A stretch of 51,146 nucleotides of DNA from a virus. The DNA lies in the IMG/VR virus record IMGVR_UViG_3300049595_002511, positions 1 to 51,146 of that record; one strand, given 5' to 3'. Made by a program: the position numbers and the translations under genes. The notes below the pieces were generated by a model. The model had not been told where the DNA came from and did not search any database. It was given only the letters and a program-made list of their open reading frames with translations. Positions 32,762 to 39,674 of this stretch are shown piece by piece; position 1 is the stretch's first letter; every line of letters begins with the position of its first letter.

Positions 32762-32935
32762 TTAGGCGTTCGGGTATAGCAGCGAGCTGCTGCCGTTTTG
32801 CTCGTACTCGCGGGTTTCCGGGTTGCGCCAGAAATAAAGCCACATCCCGCCCTTGCGAATGGCGGTCTCTCCGCTGGCGAGCGTTTTGTACGCGGTAACT
32901 CCGAACTTTTGCAGTATGTCTTCAACAGTTTTCAT
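32762..32935 (-). CDS. 57-residue hypothetical protein
   Basis: The frame starts MKTVEDILQKFGVTAYK and ends SSLLYPNA. The middle ETAIRKGGMWLYFWRNPET is beta-strand-like and aromatic. It has its own promoter (32945-32973) within 9 nt of the ATG and the ACCCCACGCCC leader, which supports it strongly despite its size. Confidence 0.65.
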   Translation of the reverse strand: MKTVEDILQKFGVTAYKTLASGETAIRKGGMWLYFWRNPETREYEQNGSSSLLYPNA

Positions 32936-32944
32936 GGGCGTGGG

Positions 32945-32973
32945 GTTTTAAGGGTGAATTTTCATCGTGTCAA
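32945..32973 (-). promoter_or_regulatory. Promoter, near-leaderless (copy 1)
   Basis: Minus strand: TTGACA (32973-32968), 17-nt spacer CGATGAAAATTCACCCT, TAAAAC (32950-32945), then 9 nt to the ATG at 32935. The whole block is repeated almost exactly at 34189-34217. Confidence 0.6.
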
Positions 32974-32988
32974 GCTGGTATGTGAAAG

Positions 32989-33135
32989 TCATTTCACAAA
33001 CCGTGCATCCGTGCAAGGCTCGGTCAGGTTGGTCGTTTGGTTGCGTTTGAGGGTGGCGAGCTTGAGCCGCCAGTGCTGGCGTTTGTCGGTCACACGGTCA
33101 GCCGGGCGGACGAGTCGCGGGGTTTTGGGTTTCAT
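32989..33135 (-). CDS. 48-residue basic protein
   Basis: Starts MKPKTPRLVRPADRVTDKR at 33135 after GACACC, and overlaps the upstream stop by ATGA. Strongly basic; may bind nucleic acid. No family recognised. Confidence 0.5.
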   Translation of the reverse strand: MKPKTPRLVRPADRVTDKRQHWRLKLATLKRNQTTNLTEPCTDARFVK

Positions 33136-33494
33136 GGTGTCGTCAGGTTGAGAATGCGTTGAGTGATGCACGAGGCCAAGCCTCGCGCCTCCATCTCGGT
33201 TTTGCGGTTGCCTTGCCCGTCGAAATTCCATTTTCCATTGTGCGGGTTGCAGTCCACTTGCGTCCGGGCTTTGGTTGGGTCTGCAAATCGACCCATGACG
33301 GACAAGAAACGCAGCGTGTCCCGGCCAGTGCCGAACGCCTTCTGCGCGTGGCAGGTGTAAGGCCCGACCATGGTTTGCACGGTGTACTCTTCCTCGCCGT
33401 ATGGGTTGGCAACGGGAGCGATGCCACGGGCGGCGAAGTCTTGCCTGATCTGGTCAAGAAAAGCCTCGTGGACTGCTTTGGTGTTGGTCTTCAT
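33132..33494 (-). CDS. Hypothetical protein
   Basis: 120 residues from the ATG at 33494 (leader TAAACCCC). Segments DQIRQDFAARGIAPVANP and KWNFDGQGNRKTEMEARG are seen; no known domain. Overlaps the next gene by ATGA. Confidence 0.6.
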   Translation of the reverse strand: MKTNTKAVHEAFLDQIRQDFAARGIAPVANPYGEEEYTVQTMVGPYTCHAQKAFGTGRDTLRFLSVMGRFADPTKARTQVDCNPHNGKWNFDGQGNRKTEMEARGLASCITQRILNLTTP

Positions 33495-33499
33495 GGGGT

Positions 33500-33658
33500 T
33501 TAGAGAGGCAGTCCGTTGGAATCGCATTCGCGCACGTCGAGAAGTGTTGAGCCGGGGCGGTCCCAGGCTCGCCAGACATGCGCGGCGGAGACGCCGGGCA
33601 GGGTGATGGTGTAGCGGTTGGTTTCGATGCGGTAGGTGATGAGGAAACGGGCTTTCAT
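33500..33658 (-). CDS. 52-residue hypothetical protein
   Basis: Starts MKARFLITYRIETNRYTI and looks like a short beta-rich domain. The ATG follows AACCCCGCGCCC. Lies between genes of similar size in a cassette-like run. Confidence 0.5.
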   Translation of the reverse strand: MKARFLITYRIETNRYTITLPGVSAAHVWRAWDRPGSTLLDVRECDSNGLPL

Positions 33659-33671
33659 GGGCGCGGGGTTT

Positions 33672-33986
33672 TTAGAAGGAGTACCCGGCTTTGATGAGCG
33701 CGGCCTTGGCGGCGTGCATTGCGTAATGGACTTTGGTGTTGCCTGTTCCTGACTCAGGGTGCCCAGCAAGCATGTTTTCAATCTCTTCCAATGCTTTCGC
33801 CATGTCGGGGGCGGCGGCGATGAATTGAATGTTGGGCTTGTACGTCGGCAACAAATTGCCCTGCACGCGGCAGATGACCATGGCAGACTTCCCTCGTGGG
33901 GAGTCTTCGACGGTGCCTGCGATTATGGATCCGGGAAACTCGTGTGCGACGTTCCATTCTCCAGAGGTGATGTTTGGTCTTTTCAT
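33672..33986 (-). CDS. Conserved small phage protein (NITxGxW family)
   Basis: 104 residues from the ATG at 33986. KRPNITSGEWNVAHEFPG at the start, then NIQFIAAAPDMAKALEEIE and ALIKAGYSF at the end, match a widespread phage family. A paralogue lies at 36281-36598. Function unknown. Confidence 0.7.
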   Translation of the reverse strand: MKRPNITSGEWNVAHEFPGSIIAGTVEDSPRGKSAMVICRVQGNLLPTYKPNIQFIAAAPDMAKALEEIENMLAGHPESGTGNTKVHYAMHAAKAALIKAGYSF

Positions 33987-33999
33987 GGGCGTAGAGGTT

Positions 34000-34179
34000 T
34001 TAGGCGACGGTGTGTCCCGTTTGTTCAAGGCTGCGCACGAATGTGTTTTTGTCCGCACGTCGGCGGAAGGTCTGGAGATCGAAAAAGGGGCTGCCGTCTT
34101 TGTGGAATTTGGTGCCTCCGTGGAAGGAAACGGAATGCCGGGTTTTGCCGATGGGCGGGTTGTCTCGAAAAGTTTTCAT
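34000..34179 (-). CDS. 59-residue conserved-type protein
   Basis: Starts MKTFRDNPPIGKTRHSVSFH at 34179; HGGTKFHKDGSPFFDLQTF resembles a family of tiny phage proteins with a strand-strand-helix layout. It has its own near-leaderless promoter (34189-34217). Function unknown. Confidence 0.65.
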   Translation of the reverse strand: MKTFRDNPPIGKTRHSVSFHGGTKFHKDGSPFFDLQTFRRRADKNTFVRSLEQTGHTVA

Positions 34180-34188
34180 GGGCGCGGG

Positions 34189-34217
34189 GTTTTAAGGGTG
34201 AATTTTCATCGTGTCAA
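34189..34217 (-). promoter_or_regulatory. Promoter, near-leaderless (copy 2)
   Basis: Minus strand: TTGACA (34217-34212), 17 nt, TAAAAC (34194-34189), 9 nt to the ATG at 34179. Nearly identical in sequence to copy 1 at 32945-32973, including the CCCCGCGCCC leader. Confidence 0.6.
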
Positions 34218-34279
34218 GCGCACAATCCAAAACTCGGCGGCCCCTGGCTATGGGGCGGGCGGGTTCTGGCTTGCGGGCT

Positions 34280-34762
34280 TTAGCTGCGGACGTAGTAGCT
34301 TTCACCTTGGTACTCGACCGTGGAGTAGTCCTGTTGCAGTTGCTCGGCGGCTTCAGTCCAGTCGATGCAGGTGAAAGGCCATGTGGCCTCGCGAACTGCT
34401 TTCCCGTGGATGTCCTCGGCCATCTCGCGGGCGTAGTCCTCGAAATCGTTTTCGAGGATCATCGTCTCACCGTGCATGAACTCGCTGATCTCGTTTTCGA
34501 GGGTTTCGAGTTCGTCCAGCTCGGCTTTCTCGTCGTCGCTGAAGTCGGACTCGGCGATTTCAAGATTGCTCTCTGCGTCTGTCACTCCTTCGCTGGCAAT
34601 CTCCAGCGCGGCCTCGCTCGCCTCATCTTCGGGGGTTTCCTCCAATGCTGCCAGCTCGCCTTTCTTTCCCTCCAGTTCCTCGCGTGCCGTGGTGACGGCA
34701 TCGCGGAGTTCTTCGAGTTTGCATTTACGCTTGTACAGGTCGCGGGTGTATAGTGTTTTCAT
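34280..34762 (-). CDS. Acidic coiled-coil protein with conserved C-terminal domain
   Basis: 160 residues. Residues ~10-100 are very acidic and coiled-coil-like (Glu/Ala/Leu). The C-terminus FEDYAREMAEDIHG, then WPFTCIDWTEAAEQLQQDY and an end in SYYVRS, matches a family common in plasmids and phages and sometimes linked to antirestriction loci. High negative charge could mimic DNA. Function not established. Confidence 0.7.
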   Translation of the reverse strand: MKTLYTRDLYKRKCKLEELRDAVTTAREELEGKKGELAALEETPEDEASEAALEIASEGVTDAESNLEIAESDFSDDEKAELDELETLENEISEFMHGETMILENDFEDYAREMAEDIHGKAVREATWPFTCIDWTEAAEQLQQDYSTVEYQGESYYVRS

Positions 34763-34858
34763 ATTGTCTTGGTCGTTTGGTTTGTTGCGTCACTCTGCAT
34801 TTGTCCGGGCTTGTGACCGGCGCACCGTTGCGGCTGCATTAACGCCCGAAGGCGGTTT

Positions 34859-35317
34859 TTAGTTGATCTCCTGCAACTGCTCAAGCTCGGCCCCGGTGAA
34901 GAAGGCGCGCAGCCGTTTGGCGAAGGCCGAACAGCGGCGGAACGTCTGGAGTGATTTGATGCTGTCCGACTCGTACCCGTATTCCGCGCAGAAGTCCGCG
35001 AAGGTTTCCGGCGTGTACGCATCGCCCGAGATGCAGGCGAGCACAGAATACGCGGAGACGGTTTGAATGCCTTTCTCCGCGTCTGCGATGCTTGACCAGA
35101 AGTCGAAGGTCAGGCGGTTTGAAGCGCAGACGTTGCCGGTATGTTCTGGAGTGCCTGCTTTGCCCTTGCTAAGCGTCACACGGTAGTGATGGCCGTGCTT
35201 GCCGTTGTCTCCCCACGCTGGCGCTTTGGTGTCGCTCAGCGTGGCGCGGAACTTGATCTCGTTGGAGGTCAAGAACTGCTCCGCTTGGGTGTCGTATTCG
35301 TTTGGTGTCGTTTTCAT
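34859..35317 (-). CDS. Conserved phage/plasmid protein
   Basis: 152 residues. FRATLSDTKAPAW, HHYRVTLSKGK, RLTFDFWSSIADAEKG and ISGDAYTPETFADFCAEYGY are hallmark blocks of a very widespread family on phages and plasmids with no known function. Its promoter lies in the end of the pentapeptide gene (35404-35431). Confidence 0.75.
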   Translation of the reverse strand: MKTTPNEYDTQAEQFLTSNEIKFRATLSDTKAPAWGDNGKHGHHYRVTLSKGKAGTPEHTGNVCASNRLTFDFWSSIADAEKGIQTVSAYSVLACISGDAYTPETFADFCAEYGYESDSIKSLQTFRRCSAFAKRLRAFFTGAELEQLQEIN

Positions 35318-35403
35318 ATGTTTTGCTTTTGACGTTTTGCGGGTGTCTCCCCCGTTGGTTTCTCTGTCTGCCAGCGTCCACCGCTGGAAATTGATTGCGC
35401 GGG

Positions 35404-35431
35404 TATATAGTTTAAATGCTCACAGTGTCAA
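35404..35431 (-). promoter_or_regulatory. Promoter inside the end of the pentapeptide gene
   Basis: Minus strand: TTGACA (35431-35426), 16-nt spacer CTGTGAGCATTTAAAC, TATATA (35409-35404). Shares TTGACACTGTGA and TTTAA with the promoter at 36073-36100. The ~85-nt leader has a hairpin CCAGCG-GTGGA-CGCTGG. Confidence 0.65.
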
Positions 35432-36029
35432 TCACTTCAAGGCAAAAGTTCATTGCCAGCAGGCGCGACTTTTTCAGATTGTCTGGCCCGGCTTCGATGT
35501 ACGCCGCGAGTTCTTCGGGCGTGCCTTGGAAGCAGCCGCAGAAAAACCTCTTGGCTTCTCCAATGGTTGCCAGCGTGAGCATTCGCCCGCACTCGCCGTG
35601 CCCGGTGAAAGCGACTTGCGCGAATTGCAAACCCCGGTTTTCGGAGAGGTTCGCGCCGGAGAGGTTCGCGCTGCGGAGGTTCGCGCTGCGGAGGTTCGCG
35701 CCGCAGAGGTTCGCGCTGCGGAGGTTCGCGCCGTAGAGGTTCGCGCCGCAGAGGTTCGCGCCGTAGAGGTTCGCGCCGTAGAGGTTCGCGCCGTAGAGGT
35801 TCGCGCCGGAGAGGTTCGCGCTGCGGAGGTCCGCGCCGTAGAGGTTCGCGCCGGAGAGGTTCGCGCTGCGGAGGTACGCGCCGTAGAGGTTCGCGCCGTA
35901 GAGGTTCGCGCCGTAGAGGTTCGCGCCGTAGAGGTTCGCGCCGGAGAGGTTCGCGCGTTTTCCGGCGGGGTCATTTACCAACCAAAGGGAATGTAAACGC
36001 AGGGTTTCTTTGATTTGTTCGGTGTTCAT
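35412..36029 (-). CDS. Pentapeptide-repeat protein
   Basis: 205 residues. After ~30 residues the protein is a run of about 21 pentapeptides of the A(N/D)LxG/S type (LYGAN, LSGAN, LRSAN) to ~residue 133, predicting a right-handed quadrilateral beta-helix. A ~70-residue C-terminal part (ECGRMLTLATIGEAKRFFCG) follows and is unlike the repeats. Some pentapeptide proteins mimic DNA and bind gyrase, but many do not. The upstream promoter contains a long AT repeat. Confidence 0.88.
   Translation of the reverse strand: MNTEQIKETLRLHSLWLVNDPAGKRANLSGANLYGANLYGANLYGANLYGAYLRSANLSGANLYGADLRSANLSGANLYGANLYGANLYGANLCGANLYGANLRSANLCGANLRSANLRSANLSGANLSENRGLQFAQVAFTGHGECGRMLTLATIGEAKRFFCGCFQGTPEELAAYIEAGPDNLKKSRLLAMNFCLEVIDTVSI
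35641..35955. repeat. 15-nt coding tandem repeats
   Basis: About 21 copies of a 15-nt unit such as GCCGTAGAGGTTCGC, encoding the pentapeptides on the minus strand. Near-identical copies suggest recent expansion and possible copy-number variation. Confidence 0.9.
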
Positions 36030-36035
36030 GGTGTC

Positions 36036-36096
<61 letters not shown>

Positions 36097-36100
<4 letters not shown>

Positions 36101-36246
36101 GCCGGGAATGCGATTTTGATCCAGACAAACCCCGCCACCATGGCGAGCGCGAGACACGCGGCCCATGTGCGCAACGCCTTTGCCCTGCGTCTGCGGGTTG
36201 CTACTTGGGCGTAATGGTGGCGGAGTTTGTGAGGATCTGCGTTCAT
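36097..36246 (-). CDS. 49-residue single-span membrane protein
   Basis: Starts MNADPHKLRHHYAQVATRRR, a basic segment, then one hydrophobic span (CLALAMVAGFVWIKI) and ends AFPA. Positive-inside topology expected. Too small for a family call; the overlap of its stop with the next promoter suggests a compact designed arrangement. Confidence 0.5.
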
Positions 36247-36280
36247 GGCGGTGGTTGCTGGTTTTTGGCGGGGTGGGTTT

Positions 36281-36598
36281 TTAGGGGAACTCGTATCCGG
36301 CTTTGGCGAGTGCGTCTCTTGCTGTTTGCGTGTCGTATTCCATCCGTCCAGCTTCTCGCTGGTGGTCGTTTGCGCATTCCAGCAGGCTTAAAGCTGCTCC
36401 CAATGCCGCCAGCAAGTCGGGGAGCGCGGCGATTGCCTGCGCATCCGCGTTCAAAATGCGCGTGTCGCGTGAACTATCGACAAGGCAAATGCTGGCCCCG
36501 CCGTTTTCCCATGAGCGGGATATGCCTATTTCCTGCTCTCCGTTTGCGGCGTTGGATTCTTTGCGCCACGGCCCCGGCGTGATGTTTGGTTTCTTCAT
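36281..36598 (-). CDS. Conserved small phage protein (NITPGPW family)
   Basis: 105 residues from the ATG at 36598 (leader AAACACC). KKPNITPGPWRKESNAANG at the start, ADAQAIAALPDLLAALGAAL in the middle and ALAKAGYEFP at the end place it with the 33672-33986 paralogue. Function unknown. Confidence 0.7.
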   Translation of the reverse strand: MKKPNITPGPWRKESNAANGEQEIGISRSWENGGASICLVDSSRDTRILNADAQAIAALPDLLAALGAALSLLECANDHQREAGRMEYDTQTARDALAKAGYEFP

Positions 36599-36600
36599 GG

Positions 36601-36677
36601 TGTTTCTGGTTTGTTGTTTCGCGGCTTTGTAGCTCACGCATGGCGGCACCCTCGCGGATGCCGTCAAGCGCGGTCTA
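36601..36677 (-). repeat. Intercistronic repeat, copy A
   Basis: Begins at the TAG stop of the upstream gene (CTAGACCGCGC) and ends near the next start (GTGAGCTACAAAGC, then CGCGAAACAACAAACCAG). The inner part differs from copies B and C, where it forms a GC-rich hairpin. Confidence 0.65.
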
Positions 36678-37616
36678 GGCGGTTTGCAGTTCCTTTTTCT
36701 GACTGATCTTCCGCGCCACGTTGAGCGCGAGCATGGCGGCGGATGGGTTGCCCGTGCGGATGAGTTGCGGCAGTGTGGCAGAGTCGGCGATGCCATGCGC
36801 CGCTTGGAATGCGGCAATGCCGGGCGAGCAATAGCCGAGTCGGCGGGCATCTTCGATGGTTGCCACGGCGGAGCCACAGAGCTGGGCAATCAGTCGTGCC
36901 CGGCGCTCCACCTTGCCAGCGGCACGGGCGAGTTTTTGCTCGCGCGCGTGTATAGCCAGCTTGCGGGCAAACCCAGCCTGCGCATCCGCTGCCGATTTGG
37001 TGGAGTGATAGCAGAGCGCCGCGTTGCCCACGATCCAGCCTTTTTGGCTCACTATCTGCTTGCCGCTGGTTTTCACCCACACGGCGGAGCTGTCCGCGTA
37101 CAGGGCAATCAGGTGCAAACCTTCGCGGGCGGAGCACTGGCGCAGGGCTTCCGACTCAACCAAAAGGATAGATCCTTCTGGCGTGAGTTTGACCGTGTGG
37201 CTTGCGTCCGTTTTGCTGTACTTGCATTGACGGCTGTACTGATCCCCTTTGTCCGTGTTGGTGAACGCGCACGGTTCGACCCCCCAGGATGCGCGGTAAG
37301 TCGTGTGTCCGCTGTAGTCTCCGCCCATCTGCGCGGCTTTTTTGCCGATTTCCAGCGCGATATGGGCAGCAGTTTCCGCCGTCTCGCGCCGGGCTTTTGG
37401 GAGCGCGGTAAAGGTGGCGGCGGCTTTTTCACTCTCAACCTTGCAACGGCGAGCCACTGAAAGGGTGCACGGGTTAATCAGCGCAGGCACTATTGTCCCG
37501 GTGATGATTTGGTCGAGTTCCCGTTGCGCCGTTTGACGGGCGGCAACGGCTTTATCCTCGGTATTCTTGACAGCGAGCAACTTTTTAAGGTCGAGCACTT
37601 TCGTTTCGGTTTTCAT
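36675..37616 (-). CDS. Hypothetical protein, plasmid/phage type
   Basis: 313 residues. The N-terminal third is helical (Lys/Ala/Glu-rich). The middle has TVKLTPEGSILLVESEALR and HLIALYADSSAVWVKTSGKQ, beta-rich; the end is helical and basic. Similar layouts occur in uncharacterised phage proteins. It is flanked by intercistronic repeat copies A and B. Confidence 0.65.
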   Translation of the reverse strand: MKTETKVLDLKKLLAVKNTEDKAVAARQTAQRELDQIITGTIVPALINPCTLSVARRCKVESEKAAATFTALPKARRETAETAAHIALEIGKKAAQMGGDYSGHTTYRASWGVEPCAFTNTDKGDQYSRQCKYSKTDASHTVKLTPEGSILLVESEALRQCSAREGLHLIALYADSSAVWVKTSGKQIVSQKGWIVGNAALCYHSTKSAADAQAGFARKLAIHAREQKLARAAGKVERRARLIAQLCGSAVATIEDARRLGYCSPGIAAFQAAHGIADSATLPQLIRTGNPSAAMLALNVARKISQKKELQTA

Positions 37617-37619
37617 ATC

Positions 37620-37702
37620 GTGTTTTCTGGTTTGTTGTTTCGTGCGCTTTGTAGCTCACGCTTGCGCCCTCCCTTTTGCAGGGAGGACGCGGGCGCGGTC
37701 TA
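37620..37702 (-). repeat. Intercistronic repeat, copy B
   Basis: Minus strand from the TAG stop: ACCGCGCCCGCGTCC, a CCTCCC-TGCAAAA-GGGAGG hairpin, GCGCAAGCGTGAGCTACAAA, then the leader of the next gene. Nearly identical to copy C. The hairpin lacks a following T-run, so it is not a normal terminator. Confidence 0.75.
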
Positions 37703-38329
37703 GTAGATTTTTCCATCTGCGGTGAACTCGTACGCGTTTGCGATGATGTTCTCTGCCACGTTATCGTCGACGTGGTAATCCTCGTACGCGGCTTCAAGCT
37801 GGCGGTAGATCCACCGCATGAAGTCCTTCGCCGTTTCCGTGATTTCCTTTTCCGCTGCTTCCCATTGATCCGAGGTGGATTTACCTTCCCCGTTGTCTTC
37901 ATACTCGCCAAGACTGACGGAAAAGTCCGTACAATTCTCGTGCGAGTAGCGGCCGCAATGCTTGACGGTGAATGAGCTTTCCGGCCATGCTTTCGCAAAC
38001 TTGGCAAACTCTGCGGCAATGCGCTTGATTTGCGTTGTTGCTTCGCTTTCGCCCCATCCATCTGCCACAAGCTCCGCTTTGACACTGGCAGCTTTCCAGC
38101 TTCCTTCAAAACATGCGCCGTCGCCCTGGCTCCAGAAGCCGGAAAAATAGACGTTGCTGATTTCCAGTCCCATTGCTTTTCCTTGCTCTTTCGCCTCGTC
38201 AATCGCGCACTCACTCCAAAAGGAATCACCATCTCGGCGACTTGATTCCTTCCACCAATCGCGGGCTTTTGCTTTTGCCGCGTCTGTCAGTTCCTCATAT
38301 TTGAATATCTGGGTTTCCTCGGTTCTCAT
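37700..38329 (-). CDS. Conserved phage protein (FSGFWSQGDGA family)
   Basis: 209 residues from the ATG at 38329. FKYEELTDAAKAKARDWW, then VYFSGFWSQGDGACFEGSW, are hallmark blocks of a widespread phage/plasmid family; no function is established. The natural FWS here is unrelated to the C-terminal FWG tail. It is the first sure gene of the long minus block. Confidence 0.8.
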   Translation of the reverse strand: MRTEETQIFKYEELTDAAKAKARDWWKESSRRDGDSFWSECAIDEAKEQGKAMGLEISNVYFSGFWSQGDGACFEGSWKAASVKAELVADGWGESEATTQIKRIAAEFAKFAKAWPESSFTVKHCGRYSHENCTDFSVSLGEYEDNGEGKSTSDQWEAAEKEITETAKDFMRWIYRQLEAAYEDYHVDDNVAENIIANAYEFTADGKIY

Positions 38330-38340
38330 ATTGTGTGCTT

Positions 38341-38426
38341 TCTCTGTTTTTGGTTCGTTGTTTCGCGGGCTTTGTAGCTCACGCTTGCGCCCTCCCCTTT
38401 TGCAGGGAGGACGCGGGCGCGGTCTA
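38341..38426 (-). repeat. Intercistronic repeat, copy C
   Basis: As copy B, with one extra G in the hairpin loop side (GGGGAGG). It follows the TAG that ends a possible gene remnant at 38424-38516 and leads into the ATG at 38329. Confidence 0.75.
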
Positions 38427-38516
38427 GTTGGATTCCGCCACTTGCGCGGCGTAGGTTTTAGCAGATTCGGTGATGCATATCGTTTTACGGGTTGAGGTTG
38501 CTTTAACGGACGAACC
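38424..38516 (-). pseudogene. Possible 3' gene remnant
   Basis: A 30-codon open frame with no ATG, GTG or TTG near its beginning, reading SSVKATSTRKTICITESAK and ending AAQVAESN at a TAG that is also the start of repeat copy C. Since copies A and B follow real genes, this looks like the tail of a deleted gene. It may instead be simple leader RNA. Confidence 0.3.
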
Positions 38517-38542
38517 TTAACAGTGCTTTCTGAGGATGTCAA
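38514..38542 (-). promoter_or_regulatory. Promoter of the minus-strand block
   Basis: Minus strand: TTGACA (38542-38537), 17-nt spacer, TAAGGT (38519-38514). First promoter of the long leftward block, giving a ~180-nt leader that includes the remnant and repeat copy C. Confidence 0.55.
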
Positions 38543-38726
38543 CGGCCAGAAGTATATATTTTGTATGTAATCATAGTTAAAGTGTAATTTACCCTGTCTG
38601 GCTAGTTAATCTGTACTCCCTTTCCTAATGTACAAATTTAAGGATAAATGTATATAGATTTATCCAAGAAAAGAGAAAAGAGAAAAAGGCTTCAACGGCT
38701 TCTAACCAGCCAAAAATGATTCTGAT
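38543..38726. other. AT-rich divergent intergenic region
   Basis: No gene seen. It separates the leftward and rightward early blocks, is markedly AT-richer than the rest, and holds purine runs (AAGAAAAGAGAAAAGAGAAA on the plus strand). Could contain the replication origin or operators; no clear iterons recognised. Confidence 0.5.
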
Positions 38727-38759
38727 TTGACACGTCTGCGGATTTCATATAAAATCCGC
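38727..38759 (+). promoter_or_regulatory. Rightward leaderless promoter with operator-like palindrome
   Basis: TTGACA (38727-38732), 17-nt spacer, TAAAAT (38750-38755), then 6 nt to the ATG at 38762, so the transcript should be leaderless. A perfect 8-bp inverted repeat GCGGATTT-CATATA-AAATCCGC (38738-38759) covers the -10, a good site for a dimeric repressor, possibly the RHH-like product of the first gene. Confidence 0.75.
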
Positions 38760-38761
38760 TC

Positions 38762-38962
38762 ATGAACCCTTCACGCTTCACGCTGAAACTATACCCTGAA
38801 AACCGTATCCGTTTGGACAAAGTGCGTCTCCCCGCTGGCGAGACGAACCGTACCAAATGGGTGAATGACGCCATCCGCGAAAAGATGGACAGAGACCACC
38901 CTGAAACAATTGGAGATGATGCCGATTTTTGGGGAGAAACCGCCAACACGTCAAAACCATGA
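38762..38962 (+). CDS. Ribbon-helix-helix-like protein with near-C-terminal FWG
   Basis: 66 residues. SRFTLKLYPENRIRLDKVRL could form the ribbon and first helix, NRTKWVNDAIREKMDRD the second helix of an Arc/CopG-type fold. Then DDADFWG, followed by 8 more residues (ETANTSKP). It is the first gene of the rightward block, behind a promoter with an operator-like palindrome, so autoregulation is plausible. Stop overlaps the next start (ATGA). Confidence 0.65.
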   Translation: MNPSRFTLKLYPENRIRLDKVRLPAGETNRTKWVNDAIREKMDRDHPETIGDDADFWGETANTSKP

Positions 38963-39576
38963 ACGCCATACCGCTGAAAATACTTCTCTCCTATCACCAG
39001 ACAACTCGTGCGCGGCTTGCTGTCGCTTCTCTGCCGTACGGCAGGAGCATGACAAAATGGATCAACGATGCCATCTGCGAAAAGTTGGACAGGGAACAGC
39101 CTGCAACAATTGGAGTGTGCGCCGTTTTGCCGGTAGAGCCTGAAAAACCTATCAACCCTGAAAAGGAACTGGAGGAAAGAAAGCGGGTGGCCCGGAAGCC
39201 GGATTTCTTTGGCCCTTGGACGGCCAAGTACAGTGAAAATAAAACATGGAGGATGTTTGCAGAGGCCCGCATTAAAGAGGCTAAACGCAAAGGGGAAGTC
39301 CTGGGCCTAGAGGATGCGCTGGAACTCGTGGCAAAAGGCGAAGGCGTCACGATGAGCGAAGATGAGGGGCGCGAGATCATGGCAGAGTATCACCGGAAAC
39401 AACTGGAGAGTGTGGTGCCTGCTGCCGTGGTGCCTGCTGCCGTGGTGCCTGCTGCCGTGGTGCCTGCTGCCGTGGTGCCTGCTGCCGTGGTGCCTGCTAT
39501 CGCGCAGGATGCCGATTTTTGGGGTGAGGATGAAGCCGACAAGGTTCGGGCGCTCGTCAAACGTCACACACGGTAA
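38959..39576 (+). CDS. RHH-like paralogue with VVPAA repeats and FWG motif
   Basis: 205 residues from the ATG at 38959. The N-terminal ~50 residues resemble the previous protein (SMTKWINDAICEKLDREQP vs NRTKWVNDAIREKMDRDHP). A helical middle follows, then five tandem copies of VVPAA encoded by an exact 15-nt repeat (39413-39498), then AQDADFWG and a 16-residue basic extension. Likely a duplicated DNA-binding gene that gained a new domain. Function unknown. Confidence 0.65.
   Translation: MNAIPLKILLSYHQTTRARLAVASLPYGRSMTKWINDAICEKLDREQPATIGVCAVLPVEPEKPINPEKELEERKRVARKPDFFGPWTAKYSENKTWRMFAEARIKEAKRKGEVLGLEDALELVAKGEGVTMSEDEGREIMAEYHRKQLESVVPAAVVPAAVVPAAVVPAAVVPAAVVPAIAQDADFWGEDEADKVRALVKRHTR
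39413..39498 (+). repeat. 15-nt coding tandem repeat (VVPAA)
   Basis: Five or more exact copies of GTGGTGCCTGCTGCC inside the RHH paralogue, forming a flexible linker just before the FWG motif. Copy number may vary. Confidence 0.85.
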
Positions 39577-39599
39577 AAGCTGGCGATAGCACATTGGAG

Positions 39600-39630
39600 G
39601 GGCGGCATGTTTTCGGACGTGCCGCCCTTT
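39600..39630 (+). terminator. Rho-independent terminator
   Basis: Stem GGGCGGCATGT / ACGTGCCGCCC with loop TTTCGG, followed by TTT. It lies 23 nt after the RHH paralogue and before the TerS-like gene. Confidence 0.75.
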
Positions 39631-39674
39631 CTCGTGCCCTTGACTGGGGGGCGGGAGGATGGCAAGGTGACGGC

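Noticed and set aside
34842-34862. CGCC-CGAA-GGCG hairpin followed by T-run on the plus strand
   Set aside because: Would terminate plus-strand transcription, but no plus-strand gene lies upstream; short stem.
35641-35955. CRISPR-like regular repeats
   Set aside because: 15-nt units without spacers; they encode pentapeptides in one frame.
35199-35996. Plus-strand frame with EVRA repeats
   Set aside because: Reverse-strand reading of the pentapeptide repeats; no independent support.
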